A stretch of DNA of 64,000 bases from Artocarpus heterophyllus (Eukaryota > Streptophyta > Magnoliopsida > Rosales > Moraceae), in contig CM046354.1 of assembly GCA_025403435.1 (NCBI GenBank), forward strand, positions 38,108,459 through 38,172,458. The letters run 5' to 3'. Both the position numbers and the translations under genes were made by a program. Below are positions 48,701 to 59,693 of the stretch, in pieces (position 1 is the first letter of the stretch; each line of letters begins with the position of its first letter). The notes beneath the pieces are model-generated. The model was not told where the DNA came from. It saw only the letters and a list, made by a program, of their open reading frames with translations, and did no database searches.

Positions 48701-51700
48701 CTCCTGGACTGGCTCAAGATATGCTCGGTTCTCTGTTCCCTCTTGAGTTCTTCTCCTGGAATAAACATGAAAATCACTGTTTGGGACATGGGAATTGTGA
48801 GTTTCTATTGGTAGAGGCGTTGAGGGTTCAATGGAATCATTAGCAGTATTTTGAGGTTCAATTTGAGACATAGACTCACTCTTGGGAAATTGAGGGATAT
48901 GGTCGTCTGACACAGAATTGTGGGAATTACTGAAGGTTCAGATGAAGTGGGAATGCTATTCCAAAGCTGGTATTCATTGACTATGTTCTCCCCCTGAATG
49001 GCAGGTTTGGGATAGTATGGATGTTGTTCAAGGAAGGTGACATCCATCGTATTGTAGAACCGTCCTGTGATGGGAGAGAAACATTTGTATCCTTTCTGGT
49101 TTGGTGAATACCCTAAGAATATACATTTGATGGCTCTAGGATCAAGTTTTCCTCTATGGTGCACATGAACATAAGCAGAACATCCAAACACTTTTAAGGA
49201 AATGGTAGACACAATTCTTGAATGTGGGTATAACTCAAGAAGGGTATTGATGGGTGTTTTGAAATTTAGAACACGAGAAGACATCCTATTAATAAGATAG
49301 GTAGCTGTAAGTACAGCTTCCCCTAGAACTGTTTAGGAACATGTGTTGTGAACATGATAGATCTAGCTACCTCAAGAAGATGCCTATTTTTCCTTTCAGC
49401 TACCCCGTTTTGTTGAGGTGTGTCAACATAAGAGCTTAGGTGAACAATCCCGTGACTTGACAGATAATCACTTAGAATTGAAGCAAAATATTCCCTAGCA
49501 TTGTCAGTTTTTAACACTTGGATTTTTGTTTGAAATTGGGTCTGGATCATGGCATTGAAATTTTTAAATATCTGGCCTGCTTCAGATTTTTCTTTCATGA
49601 GAAATAACCAAGTGATTCGAGTATGATCATCCACAAATGAAATGAACCAACGTGTCCCAGTTATGTTTTTGATTCGAGAAGGTCCCCAAATATCAGAGTG
49701 AATTAGTGAGAAGGGATGTGATTCTTTATATGGAAGTTTGGGATATGAGTTTCTGATATGCTTTGAAAATTGACACACTTCACAATGAAATTGATTTGAA
49801 TTTTTATTTTTGAATAATGAAGGGAGAAGTTTTTCCAAATACAAGAAATTGGGATAACCTAGGCGATAGTGATTTAACATGATCTCACCATCGTTATTGG
49901 AACTAAGGCTTGACAAAGCATTATTTTGACATTGAATCTCTGACACAACTTGTTGGACTTGTCTTTCTGGAGGGTCTTTAGTTTTGAGGAGATAAAGTCC
50001 CGAGCATTCTCTAGCACTGCCAATCGTCTTCCCCGAATCCAAGTCCTGAAATTCACAAAGGTTATGAACAAATTTAGCCACACAATTTTTATCATGGGTG
50101 AGTTTAGTAACCGATAAGAGATTACAATCAAGAGTTGGAACAAGAAGAACAGAGTTGAGAATAAGAGACTCTGAAATTTTGGCTGAACCGATCCCTATTA
50201 CTTTGGATACAGACCCATCGGCAATTCTAACAGTGTGTCCTTGTTGGCAGGTTTTAAGGTTCATAAGAAGAGAGGCATCACCCGTCATGTGGTCTGAGGC
50301 ACCTGAATCAACAATCCATGGTCTCTTAATCTGCTTCACATTAAGAGCATTGAGAATGTTACCTGATTGAGCCAATGTTGCAGACGATGTTGGAGTTGGC
50401 AAGGACTGTCCGAACATCTTCTGGAGAAGTTCAATCTGCTCTTTGCTAAACAGATTGGTTTCGGTTGTGTCATTAGTTGTGGAGGTAGCATTCCCGTGAC
50501 TCTCTTTGTTGTTTTGTCGTGGTTTCCAATCCGCCGGCTTGCCATGGATCTTCCAACAGTTGTCTCTAGTGTGTCCGGGTTTACGACAATGATCACACCA
50601 AGGTCTTCCCTTCCGAGGCCGATTGCCATCAGTGTGAGATTGTTGGAGTCCTTGAACAGCAAGTGCAGACCCTTCTCCGATTGCTGGAGTGGCAGATGGT
50701 GAGCCCATCATGACTTTCTTACGGCTCTCCTCTCGACGGACTTCAGAGAAGGCTTCGCGGATGCTTGGCAGTGGTTTTGTCCCCAAAATTCTTCCTCGCA
50801 CTTCGTCAAGTTCTTTGTTGAGTCCCAACAAAAATTTGTACATTCGCTTCTTTTCAACGATCTGTTTGTACAAAGCTTCATCTCTAGTACATTTCCACTC
50901 AAATGTTTCAAAAAGATCTAATTGCTGCCAATATCGTGTGAGAGAATTATAGTATTGAGTGACCGAGGATTCACCTTGTCGAAGATCATGAAGGATGCTC
51001 TCTGCCTCAAACAGTTCAGATGTATTTTCAGAGCTGGAATAGGTTTCTTTGGCAGCGTCCCATATCTCCTTGGCAGTTCCGTAGAGAAGAAAGTTCTCTC
51101 CAATCTCGTTCACCATGGAATTTATCAGCCAAGACATCACCATGTTGTTTTCAGATTTCCATGCTCTGAATTTAGGATCATCTTTGTTCGGGGCTGTAGC
51201 TACACCAGTAAGGTAATCATCCTTTCCTTTTCCACATACGAACATCATGACGGATTGTGACCACTGCAGGTAATTGTGCCCATTTAATTTGTGACCGGTA
51301 ATGGGCAGATTGTTGCTCTCGGTTTCTCCCTTTGAGCCTGTCATGGCTGTTTCAGAATTGGAGGTGATTTCCGATGAGGAGCTAGTGGCCATTCCGTATT
51401 TTGTCATGAGAGAAGATTAATCTTAGAATAGCTCTGGTACCATGAAGAATTTGAAGAGTTGAGAAGAATTTGAAGAATATTTTATGAAGAATTTGAAGAG
51501 TTGAGAAGAATTTGAAGAATATTTTCTTCTGCATATTTCACATGAATGTACAGCAGTATTTATAGGACAAAAAAAAACAGAAAATCAGTCACTAATCTAG
51601 GGATACAGCTAAGGGACAACTAACAAATCTCCTACATATCTAAATCAAATAATCAGCTATCCAAATCCCTGATTTGTAGCCCATATTGCAGCCTATACAA

Positions 51701-54700
51701 CTCAGCAAATCACAAGAAAAAACTCAGCCTAATTTCCGAGAATCAATCTTAGAAATTCTACAGATGTATTTGCTTGGAAAAGGGAAAGAAGATTATGTCT
51801 CTAGAGTTGTAGTGGCACCACCCAAGGAGGATCCCAAATTCAAGGTTTGGTATGCTGAAAATAATATTGTTATGTCATGGCTCATCAATTCCATGGCAAT
51901 TGAAATTGGTGAAAATTTTATGTTCTGTGACATGGCCAAAGAAATTTGGGACACAGCCAAGGAAACTTACTCTGACAGTGAAAATACGTCGGAATTATTT
52001 GGCATTGAAAGCAGCCTGAATGATCTACGCCAAGGAGAACTCAACGTTACCCAATATTTCAATCAACTCACAAGGAAGTGGCAACAACTTGATCGTTTTG
52101 AGGTCCCTAACTGGGAAAGCCGAATGATGCTCTTAAATACAAGAACCTCATTGAAAAGAGACGCATATTCAAGTTTCTGATGGGATTAAATACGAATCTT
52201 GATGAAGTACGTGGACGGATATTAGGAACAAAACCTCTGCCAAATCTCAGAGAAGTATTCTTAGATGTTCGTCGTGAAGAGAGTAGGAGGAAACTAATGC
52301 TTGGAGGTCAAACAGGTGAATCTTTGGCCATGGCAGCACAAGGAAATTCATTTAGCTCCAATGATCAATAGAAGAAAGGGAGACCGAGGTGCGAACACTG
52401 TCGGAAGCTAGGACATACAAAGGATAAATGTTGGATACTACATGGGAAGCCATCAAATTACAAGTCTTGCAGTCAGAAAGATCATCAAAGTAGTGGAAAC
52501 ACGGCAGCCGCATTTGAGGAGACCCATGATTCAATCGAGTTCAGAGTCTTCAGTAAAGAACAAATGGAAGCACTCCAGAAGTTGATTCAATCACAAATGA
52601 CTGGACATATTATTGGTACTGGTTCAGTTGCCCAAAAAGGTAAATTTACAACTGCCTTGAAAGCATGTAAAATTGGATCAGAATCATGGATTGTAGACTC
52701 AAGTGCCTCAGACCACATGACTGGGAATCCAAGTTTACTTAAAGACTTTATCCCATTCAAATACAATCATGTTGTGAAGATTGCAAATGGGTCTCTCTGT
52801 AAAGTAACAGGATGTGGTTCAGTTCCTATCTCTAAAGATATTTTTCTTAATTATGTTCTCTTAGTTCCGAACTTAGACTGCAATCTTTTGTCTATCGGTA
52901 AACTCTCTCATGACTTGAAGTGTGCTGCTAATTTCACCTCTACAAATTGTGATTTTCAGGACTTGGATTCGGGGAAGACGATTGGAAATGCTAAGGTGCA
53001 TGCAGGTCTCTACCTTCTAAAGAGTAACGGGAATCAAAAAGGACAACATTTACCCACCAAGTTTGTCCATAAAAGCCTAGTTTCTTCTTCAGTTTCATTC
53101 CAAAATAAAGACAGTGTAATTATGTTGTGGCACTATCGATTAGGTCATCCAAATTTCGTTTGTCTTTCAAAATTGTTTCCCTCTTTATTTTTGAATAGAA
53201 ATCCGAATTTGTTTCACTGTGAAATTTGCCAATTGTCAAAACATGTTCGGAGTTCATATCAAAGCATCCCATATAAATCTTCTCGTCCTTGTGCACTTGT
53301 TCATAGTGATGTGTGGGGTCCATCAAAAGTAAAAAACATCACGGGTTCAAGGTGGTTTGTTATATTTGTTGACGATCATAGTCGAGTCACCTGGTTACTT
53401 CTCATGAAAGAAAAATCAGAAGTGGGGCAAATTTTTCAAAATTTTAACAATATGGTTAAAACCCAATTCAATGGCAAAATACAATTACTCAGAACTGACA
53501 ATGCCAAAGAATATTTTACTTCTCATTTGGGGAATTACCTTCTTGACCAAGGAATTGTTCATCAGAGTTCTTGTGTTGAAACTCCTTGACAAAATGGAGT
53601 CTCAGGAAGGAAAAATAGGCACTTACTAGAGGTAGCTTGATCCCTCTTATTCACTTCAAATGTTCCGAAATATTTTTGTGGGGAAGCAGTTCTTACTGCA
53701 ACCTATCTCATAAATAGAATGCCATCTAGAGTCCTCAATTTCAAAACTCCATGTCAAGTCCTCCTTGAGTCATTTCCAAATTCCCATTTGATCTCCACAA
53801 TTCCTATGAAAGTGTTCGGTTGTTCAGCATATGTCCATATCAATCAACCCCACCGTAGCAAATTGGATCCAAAATCAGAAAAATGTATTTTCTTAGGCTA
53901 CTCATTCACACAAAAAGGGTATAAGTGCTATTCTCCTCAAAAACATCGATTCTTGCATTCAATGGACGTAACTTTCATAGAAAATCAGCCATATTACCTA
54001 AATTCTAATATTCAGGGGGAGAGTGAGTCTACAAGGGAATATCAGTTTTGGGATTGGGATCAAATTGACTCTACCACCATTGAATCCGAACCTCACACTT
54101 CTGAACCTCATATTTCCGTGTCTCCTTCCAAGAATCCGACTGATCCAACTTCTCCAAGCCTGCAAACTCAAAATGAAATTCAGCCAAATGAACAAGAAAG
54201 TTTTCCAAATACAGATGTTGTTTCTTCAAATTCTCCGACCTCCCAAGATGTGTTAGAAACAGGTATACACACTTTGCAGGACCAAGACTCAGAACCGAAT
54301 TCCGAGGTTCCTGAAATTCCAGGTAATAGTGATACTACTCAGTTATCTGGTGAGTTACCTAGTGACCTAGGTTGGCCCATTGCTCTCCGAAAGGGTGTTC
54401 GTTCATGTACACGTCACCCTATCTCATGGTTTGTTTCCTATGAAGGATTGTCCCCTGCATTTAAAGCATTCACGACTGAACTTGTATCCACAGAAATTCC
54501 AAAAAAATGTTCATGAAGCCTTGAGTCATCCGAAGTGGAAAGCAGCAGTAGAAGAGGAAATAAAAGCACTTGAAAAGAATGGAACTTGGGAAGTGACTAC
54601 TCTTCCAGAAAACAAGAAAACAGTGGGTTGCAAGTGGATCTTCACTATTAAACACAAGGTTGATGGCAGCATAGAGAAGTATAAGGCAAGACTGGTTGCT

Positions 54701-57700
54701 CGGGGGTTCACTCAGTCATATGGGATAGATTATCAAGAGACTTTTGCTCCTGTTGCAAAACTATGCACAATCAGAACTCTCATTTCAGTTGCAGCTAATC
54801 TAGACTGGCCCCTATATCAGTTAGATGTCAAGAATGCTTTCCTCAACGGTGATCTTGAGGAGGAAGTCTACATGGATATGCCACCGGGTTTGGAAGGTTC
54901 AGAAAACTCAACAAAAGTTTGCAAGCTCAAGAAATCTCTCTATGGTCTGAAGCAGTCACCGAGAGCGTGGTTTGACAGATTCTCAAAGGCCTTGAAGAGT
55001 TTCGGATATACTCAGTGCCAAGCAGACCATACTCTATTTCTCAAAGTATCAAGGTGTAGTAAAAAATCTATTCTGATTGTTTATGTCGATGACATTGTCA
55101 TAACAGGAGACCACGATGAAGAGATTGTCAGATTAAAACAATTCTTGGCCAAGGAATTTGAGATTAAGGATCTAGGGTTCCTTAAATATTTCCTAGGGAT
55201 GGAAGTTGCTCGCTCAAGGAAAGGTGTTTGTGTTTCTCAACATAAATATGTTTTGGACCTGTTAAAAGAGACTGGCATGCTTGGATGTAAACCTTCAGAA
55301 ACACCTGTGGACTCTACTAAAAAGTTGGGAGCAGCAGAAGGCAGTCCTCCAGTAGATAAAGAAAGATATCAGCGACTTGTGGGAAAACTGATCTATCTTT
55401 CTCACACTCGACCTGATATATGCTTATCTGTAAGTGTTGTAAGTCAGTTCATGAACAACCCAAGGGAAGAGCATCTTGAAGCAGTCTACCATATACTCCG
55501 GTATCTAAAGATGACACCCGGAAAAGGCCTTCTATTTAAAAATCAAAAAACAGGGATATTAGCATCTATACGGATGCTGATTGGGCTGGCTCTCCTACTG
55601 ATAGAAGATCAACTAGTGGGTATTGCTCCTATGTCTGGGGGAACCTAGTTACTTGGAGAAGTAAGAAGCAGTCAGTCGTGGCAAGAAGCAGCGCAGAAGC
55701 TGAATTCAGAGCAATGGCATTAAGCATCTGCGAAGCTATGTGGCTCAAAAGGTTACTCACAGAGTTAAAACTATCAAATGAAAACTCTATGAGTGTTTTG
55801 TGTGATAACCAAGCTGCTATAAGTATTGCTAAGGACCCTATTCACTATGACCGCACCAAACATATTGAAATAGATCGTCGCTTTATCAAAGAAAAAATTG
55901 AATCAGGTCAGATCAGCTTATCATATACTTCAACCCGTCATCAAATTGCTGACATTCTAACCAAAGCATTGCCTCGCGCAAATTTTGAAGAGTTGAGTTC
56001 CAAGTTGGGCTTAATCAACATATACAACCCAACTCGAGGGGGAGTGTGGAATAAATTAGGGAAATCAGTTTCCTGATTTTTAGGGCCTGCATAATCTAAG
56101 TTTAGGATATTTTAGGTTGTTCCGATTATGTTATTTCCTTTTATTTAGGTAATTTAGTTTCTTAGTTAGTTGTGATTTTTTTAAGAAAGGAGTTGGTCAG
56201 ATTATGTGGCAACCCTTCTATAAATATTGTAATCTCTATTCAGGATACATAGAATAAAAACTTCATTCTCAAATTCTACTTTACTATTCTTAGCAATTCT
56301 GAACTCAGTTTCAAACCAAAAAGTTAAAACTTCCCATCTCAAACAAAAAAAATTCAAACCACCATGTTTTGAACCCATGAACCAAACGGACCTAAAGATT
56401 CCATGTGGGGCAACCCAGTTTCGCAATATTAAATTTTAACTTAGATGTCTACGACGCTTCTAGCCATGTTGTCTCTGTGCTCTTTATTTAGTTTTAAGTA
56501 GAAACGCTTTGAGTGAAGTTCAGAAAGATACAATTAAGCAGAAACGCTTTTCTTTAGTTGTCTCTTAGTGGTTACTGTATGTTTATGGGTGGCTGGGTGT
56601 GATAAGTTATCCTATCACCAAATATTTAAGATAAAAAAGGAGTGATCCCACAGACGTATGATAAAAAATAAAGCATTAAAAGGAAATATTACCTTTGGGT
56701 ATCTGTTTGTGTGGGTTAAAAAGGAATTGTCTCCAGTGAATAATTTTCTGTTGCTTGTTGGCCTTATATCTGTTTTGGTGTTTTATACATCGAATTCTAA
56801 TTCATCTCTTTTATGTCTTAATTACAGAAAACATTGCGTACAGAGCTATAATGTGTTTGATTTTTTGAGGGACATTGTCAGCAGGGTTCCTGACTATGGT
56901 CATGGCCACTCTGACGCTGCTGGTGATGATCGAGCCATTTCAAAGAGAAGGTTTGAACAGCTTACTTCCTTTTTAGAGTTGATCTATAATTCGATATAAT
57001 GTTACTAATAGGATAATTGATGACATGTACGTTGAGTAGATGACAGTAAGGTTTTAGATATATGGCTGCTGATACTTGTTGGGGGGTGGGTATAAAAGCG
57101 ATAATATTCTCTTGAGTTTTATACCACAAAGAAAGATGCCATATGGATGGATCATGATACTCTTGCCTAAGCTTCTTGTGAGATTGTTTTGACAGAAAAC
57201 TGTCCAGGCATACTCATTCACATTTTGTTATTCCAGGAAGGCTGCAATTGATGATTCCAATGACAGCGATGAGGAGACGAAGAGAAGCAAGATGGTAAGA
57301 TTGTCCTATCTCTCTCTTAGAGCATCTGTAATTATCCCCCCTGCCCCGTGCCAAAAATGAGTATCCACTTTAAGGTAACAATCTAAAGGCAAGCTCACTG
57401 GTAACAGCATTACTAGTTTACGGTAACAGTATTTCAAACTATTTTTCTTGACGAATGGAGCGTAACTGAACTATTTTGTCTAAGTATTGCTAAGAGGTGG
57501 TGCAGAAATCTCTAATGTTATCATAGGTTGTTATCTGAAATGCAAAAATCCAACAGGGCATTAATAGGTGCCGCTGCTTTTTTGTTTTATTTGCTTTTCT
57601 TTCATTTCGGCAGCATGAGATGGGGCATGGCAGCAGCAGTGGCAGAGGAAGAGGCCGGGGTAGAGGACGAGGGCGTGGACGTGGTACTCGCATCATAGAA

Positions 57701-58096
57701 AGGGAGACTTCTCACCTTGACACTGAATCTGAACCCTGCACGTCGGTGCAGTTTGGCAACAAACAAAATTCAAATACTGCAGTGCGTGTGGATAATTCTA
57801 CAGATATAAAGGGCCTGTCAAAGGAAAATATCAGTGCTTGTGTTAACAATGACCCAACAGCCCGAAATATCGACTTGAATGCTGATGTTAATGAATCAGC
57901 AAGCGAGAATGAAAATGCAAAGAAGGCAGCAGCCGCCCAAGCCTCATCAACTGGAGCGATTTCTGAAACTAAACATGAAGAATACCCCGGTTGGTCTCTT
58001 CCTGAGATGGATCAAATGGCCATTGATCCAATTCAACTTGCTCATCTCAGCACAAGGCTAGATGAGGAAGATGAAGATTACGACGAAGAAGGGTAG
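42725..58096 (+). CDS. NF-YC11: NC2-alpha / DR1-associated protein 1 (NF-YC11-like), six exons
   Basis: This is the alpha subunit of Negative Cofactor 2. It pairs with NC2-beta (Dr1) through histone folds, binds TBP on promoter DNA and limits TFIIB/TFIIA recruitment in the nucleus. Exons are 42725-42757, 45553-45625, 45725-45818, 56828-56950, 57237-57294 and 57614-58096, all GT-AG, giving 287 residues in one open frame. Residues 1-90 form the histone fold: MRKKLDTRFPA, RIKKIMQADEDIGKIALAVP, ELFLQDLCDRTYEIT and YNVFDFLRDIVSRVPDYGHG. Seven RG repeats follow at 138-151, then IDLNADVNE (a DLN, EAR-like motif) and an acidic C-terminus LDEEDEDYDEEG. The same layout is remembered for Arabidopsis NF-YC11. 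Intron 1 is 2.8 kb. Intron 3 is 11 kb and contains two nested copia elements, yet the reading frame and splice sites look intact. Confidence 0.9.
42758..45552 (+). other. intron 1 of NC2-alpha
   Basis: The intron runs from GTAAGT to TTGCGCAG. It is mostly unique-looking, moderately AT-rich sequence with no coding domain or recognisable transposon. A long first intron directly after an 11-codon exon is a place where intron-mediated enhancement could act, but nothing in the sequence proves it. Confidence 0.6.
46142..46454 (+). mobile_element. 5' LTR of the host copia, with a 74-bp tandem duplication
   Basis: It starts TGTGGAATAAATTAAGG. The segment from TGGTCAGATTATGTGGC to AACTTCATT occurs at 46291-46364 and again at 46365-46438; the 3' LTR has it once. 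TATAAATATTG in each copy is a TATA-like box, so the duplicated unit doubles it. Confidence 0.9.
46455..46468 (+). other. primer-binding site of the host copia
   Basis: TGGTATTAGAGCCT follows the LTR directly. It is the initiator-Met primer core with one change from TGGTATCAGAGC. Confidence 0.8.
46665..46941 (-). mobile_element. 3' LTR of the nested copia (277 bp)
   Basis: On the plus strand it reads TGAAGAATTTGAAGAG to AAATTCTACA and is followed by CTCCCCCTCAAGC, the complement of a purine tract. Confidence 0.92.
46942..46954 (-). other. polypurine tract of the nested copia
   Basis: The minus strand reads GCTTGAGGGGGAG directly before the 3' LTR. Confidence 0.88.
46949..48913 (-). pseudogene. 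nested copia reverse transcriptase and RNase H (654-codon open frame)
   Basis: RT blocks are WKAAILEEISALEKNKTWEL, GCKWIFTIKHKADG, QLDVKNAFLNGDLEEEVYMD and LYGLKQSPRAWFDRFSKVL, with catalytic YVDD at 47894-47905. RNase H has ARSSAEAEFRAMAHGICEGM, YCDNQAAIRIARNPVHHD and TRHQIVDVLTKALPRI. This half of pol has no internal stop and could encode an active domain, but it is out of frame with the upstream part. The first ATG (48913) is not the natural start; the frame change to the upstream piece falls near 48920. Confidence 0.9.
48914..49322 (-). pseudogene. nested copia integrase C-terminal region
   Basis: The frame gives MSSRVLNFKTPINTLLELYP, KVFGCSAYVHVHH and KCIFLGYSPNQKGYKCFSP, the conserved region between integrase and RT in copia. 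It is separated from gag-protease-integrase by a single-base-type frameshift with TAG near 49323 and from RT by another near 48920. Confidence 0.88.
49323..51407 (-). pseudogene. nested copia gag-protease-integrase (694-codon open frame)
   Basis: In order are gag (GHKLNGHNYLQWSQSVMMFV, NNMVMSWLINSM, ILHDLRQGESSVTQYYNSL), a zinc knuckle CDHCRKPGHTRDNCW near residue 275, protease WIVDSGASDHMTGD near residue 366 with an intact DSG, and integrase. Integrase has YRLGYPNFLYL and FHCEVCQFSKH (zinc), IHSDIWGPSR, LKTDNAREYF and NGVAERKNRHLLEVA, so the D, D and E catalytic positions are all present. The open frame ends at 49323 by frameshift. Confidence 0.9.
51431..51442 (-). other. primer-binding site of the nested copia
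   Basis: The minus strand reads TGGTACCAGAGC immediately after the 5' LTR, one base different from the canonical TGGTATCAGAGC. Confidence 0.85.
51443..51762 (-). mobile_element. 5' LTR of the nested copia with a 42-bp tandem duplication at its inner end
   Basis: The plus-strand unit TGAAGAATTTGAAGAGTTG... occurs at 51443-51484 and again from 51485; the 3' LTR has it once. The duplication abuts the primer-binding site. The remaining 278 bp match the 3' LTR nearly perfectly. Confidence 0.9.
52564..53700 (+). pseudogene. host copia protease and integrase
   Basis: Protease is at WIVDSSASDHMTGNPSLL, where the usual DSG triplet reads DSS, likely inactivating. Integrase follows with LWHYRLGHPNF and FHCEICQLSKH (zinc site), VHSDVWGPSK and LLRTDNAKEYF (catalytic Asp residues). 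A TGA at 53587-53589 lies just after SSCVETP, in the conserved block before the catalytic Glu. Another TGA follows near 53638. Confidence 0.88.
53719..55660 (+). pseudogene. host copia reverse transcriptase
   Basis: The upstream part has MPSRVLNFKTPCQ and KVFGCSAYVHI, then a Ser/Pro-rich linker. After a frameshift near 54513 the RT continues with WKAAVEEEIKALEKNGTWEV, GCKWIFTIKHKVDG, QLDVKNAFLNGDLEEEVYMD, LYGLKQSPRAWFDRFSKAL and the catalytic box VYVDDIVITG. A last frameshift lies near 55545, before the RNase H domain. Confidence 0.9.
55678..56076 (+). pseudogene. host copia RNase H
   Basis: The blocks are ARSSAEAEFRAMALSICEAM, LCDNQAAISIAKDPIHYDRT, KHIEIDRRFIKEKIESGQI and TRHQIADILTKALPRANFEE, the usual C-terminal end of copia pol. 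The purine tract AACTCGAGGGGGAG follows at 56031-56044. Confidence 0.9.
56031..56044 (+). other. polypurine tract of the host copia
   Basis: AACTCGAGGGGGAG lies directly before the 3' LTR start TGTGGAATA. Confidence 0.85.
56045..56283 (+). mobile_element. 3' LTR of the host copia (239 bp)
   Basis: It is almost identical to the 5' LTR apart from two substitutions and the absence of the 74-bp duplication. It carries TATAAATATTG and AATAAAAACTTC, a possible polyadenylation signal in the sense direction of NC2-alpha. Confidence 0.9.
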
Positions 58097-59693
58097 ACAG
58101 GCATGTAGAAGATACATATTTAAAAATAGTAGTTGTTGGGATCTGAATTGATGGGAAACTTAGGATAACGCACCAATAAAAGAACATGCGTGCGTGTGCG
58201 CAAAGATTGAATTTATTAGGTGTGGAAAATGAGCCCCGTCTCACCGTCACATCTTTCCCATCTTTCAGTCTTCACCCCTTAATGTGATGCGTATGGTTAA
58301 TCCCAAACAACCATTTAGTAAAGTAGTTTGTTATATTTTATTCCTGACAACTGTAGTGGTATTTGCTTGCACTCTTGAAGAACTTTTTTAGAATTGGAGA
58401 CGGAGTATGGTAGCTTCAGTAATGGGGGATAGCCTGTTCTGCAGCCTACCCTGTTTTTTATGACTATTATGTTGCTTTGGATTTTGGCCTTTTCTTTCCG
58501 TCCCATGGCTTTTCCACAGTATTGCGCGCAAGTACGCCTGATTTACACTCCAAGCAGATATGGAAGGTAGCTTGACATGTTCCTAAGAAAATAAGACAAC
58601 CGAGTGTATAGATTTTTTTTTTTGTGATTCCATATTTCGTTCTTAAATAAATTAGCAACCGGAGATCTAGCAAAAGTTAAATATTAATTGCTTATCTAGA
58701 ATTTGCATGGATTTTTTTTGCTGGTTCGACTTGGTGTGATACAATTAGAGTGTTGAAAATAATCCACCAAACCACCCAATCCAAACCTATTATTATTACT
58801 ATTATTATTATAATATCAAACCGTGAACTTTTTTGAGGATTGTGGGACGGTTTGTGTGGTTTTTTAGACATATTTTGGGGTAGTTTGGTTAATGGTTTTA
58901 CTACTCAAACTTTTTAAACCGCACAAAAATACATATGAATGTATGTATATATTTAATTTTAAATTTTTGGTCAATTGTCATAAAAGAGGTTCTACACTAA
59001 TAAAATAAACCCTTTCACATTCAATGGCGGCTCATTAGTGGACATTTCATGCGCTAAATTAACTAATGGACCTCCCCTTGATATTAAGTCTTACATGGGA
59101 TTTGGTACCTCCAACCATTTGAATTATGCCCCCATCTTGAACATGCATTCGGTAAATTAAATAAAACAATGCTTTAAAATGATGAGGATGGTTTAAAATG
59201 GGCCAAAATGATTAGTTTTGAGAACTTAACCCCTCTTAAATTCTAGGACAATTCATATAAATGCTACTTTGTTAGACTCAGTTTTTATTTACGCCACAAT
59301 GTGAAAAATTCTTATGTCATAGATTGGTGCATGTCCTTCTTTGACATGTGTTTCTTCGGGACATTTTTTCGAGTCACTTCGGGATATGTTCCACCAGAAT
59401 ATTTTCGTGCCTCTTTAGGACGTTACACGTCCCTTTGGGATAGTTTTGTGTGATTTCGGGAAACGGTGGGACACTTTTTTCCTCTCTTTTTCTCTCTCCT
59501 CTCTCTCTCCTTGTCATCGTCGGTTCGTCTCCGATGTAATACCAGAGAAATTCTCATGTTCATTATACGTATAATACTTAAGAGTTAAATTAAGCAATAT
59601 ATGTGTCACAATGATTATCGTTTAAATCCGATTTTTATGATAAATTCCATAAGAGTAAATATAGGATTTGTAAGATTAAAAATTATGCCACAT

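Larger units (their letters stand above)
46665..51762 (-). mobile_element. Ty1-copia retrotransposon nested in the gag of the host copia
   Basis: It is a complete 5.1-kb element in minus orientation with both LTRs, primer-binding site, near-intact gag-pol and polypurine tract. A perfect 5-bp duplication GATGT flanks it (46660-46664 and 51763-51767). LTRs differ by about three substitutions and one A-run indel over 277 bp, so the insertion is recent. Two frame breaks in pol make it non-autonomous as read here. It is a related but distinct family from its host. Confidence 0.95.
46490..52540 (+). pseudogene. host copia gag, split by the nested element
   Basis: The N-terminal part (46490-46664) gives ITIHKLTGQNYVQWSQSVLM. 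The frame resumes right after the nested element and its target copy with YLLGKGKEDYVSRVVVAPPK and continues through NNIVMSWLINSM and SLNDLRQGELNVTQYF. A frameshift near 52140-52180 precedes MGLNTNLDEVRGRILGTKPL, and a stop TAG falls near 52369. A zinc knuckle CEHCRKLGHTKDKCW lies at about 52391-52435. It is the UBN2/retrotran_gag type of copia gag. Confidence 0.88.
46142..56283 (+). mobile_element. Ty1-copia retrotransposon in intron 3 of NC2-alpha (host of a nested element)
   Basis: It has short LTRs (313 and 239 bp), a primer-binding site, gag, protease, integrase, RT, RNase H and a polypurine tract, all in the gene's sense orientation. The flanks are CTATA (46137-46141) and CTATT (56284-56288), a 5-bp duplication with one mismatch. 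Without the nested insert (46665-51762) it would be about 5.0 kb, normal for copia. The LTRs differ by eye at only two substitutions over 239 bp, yet the coding region carries several stops and frameshifts. Confidence 0.92.

Noticed and set aside
47264..51260. Plus-strand open frames over the nested copia
   Set aside because: They are antisense to the well-supported gag-pol frames of the nested element.
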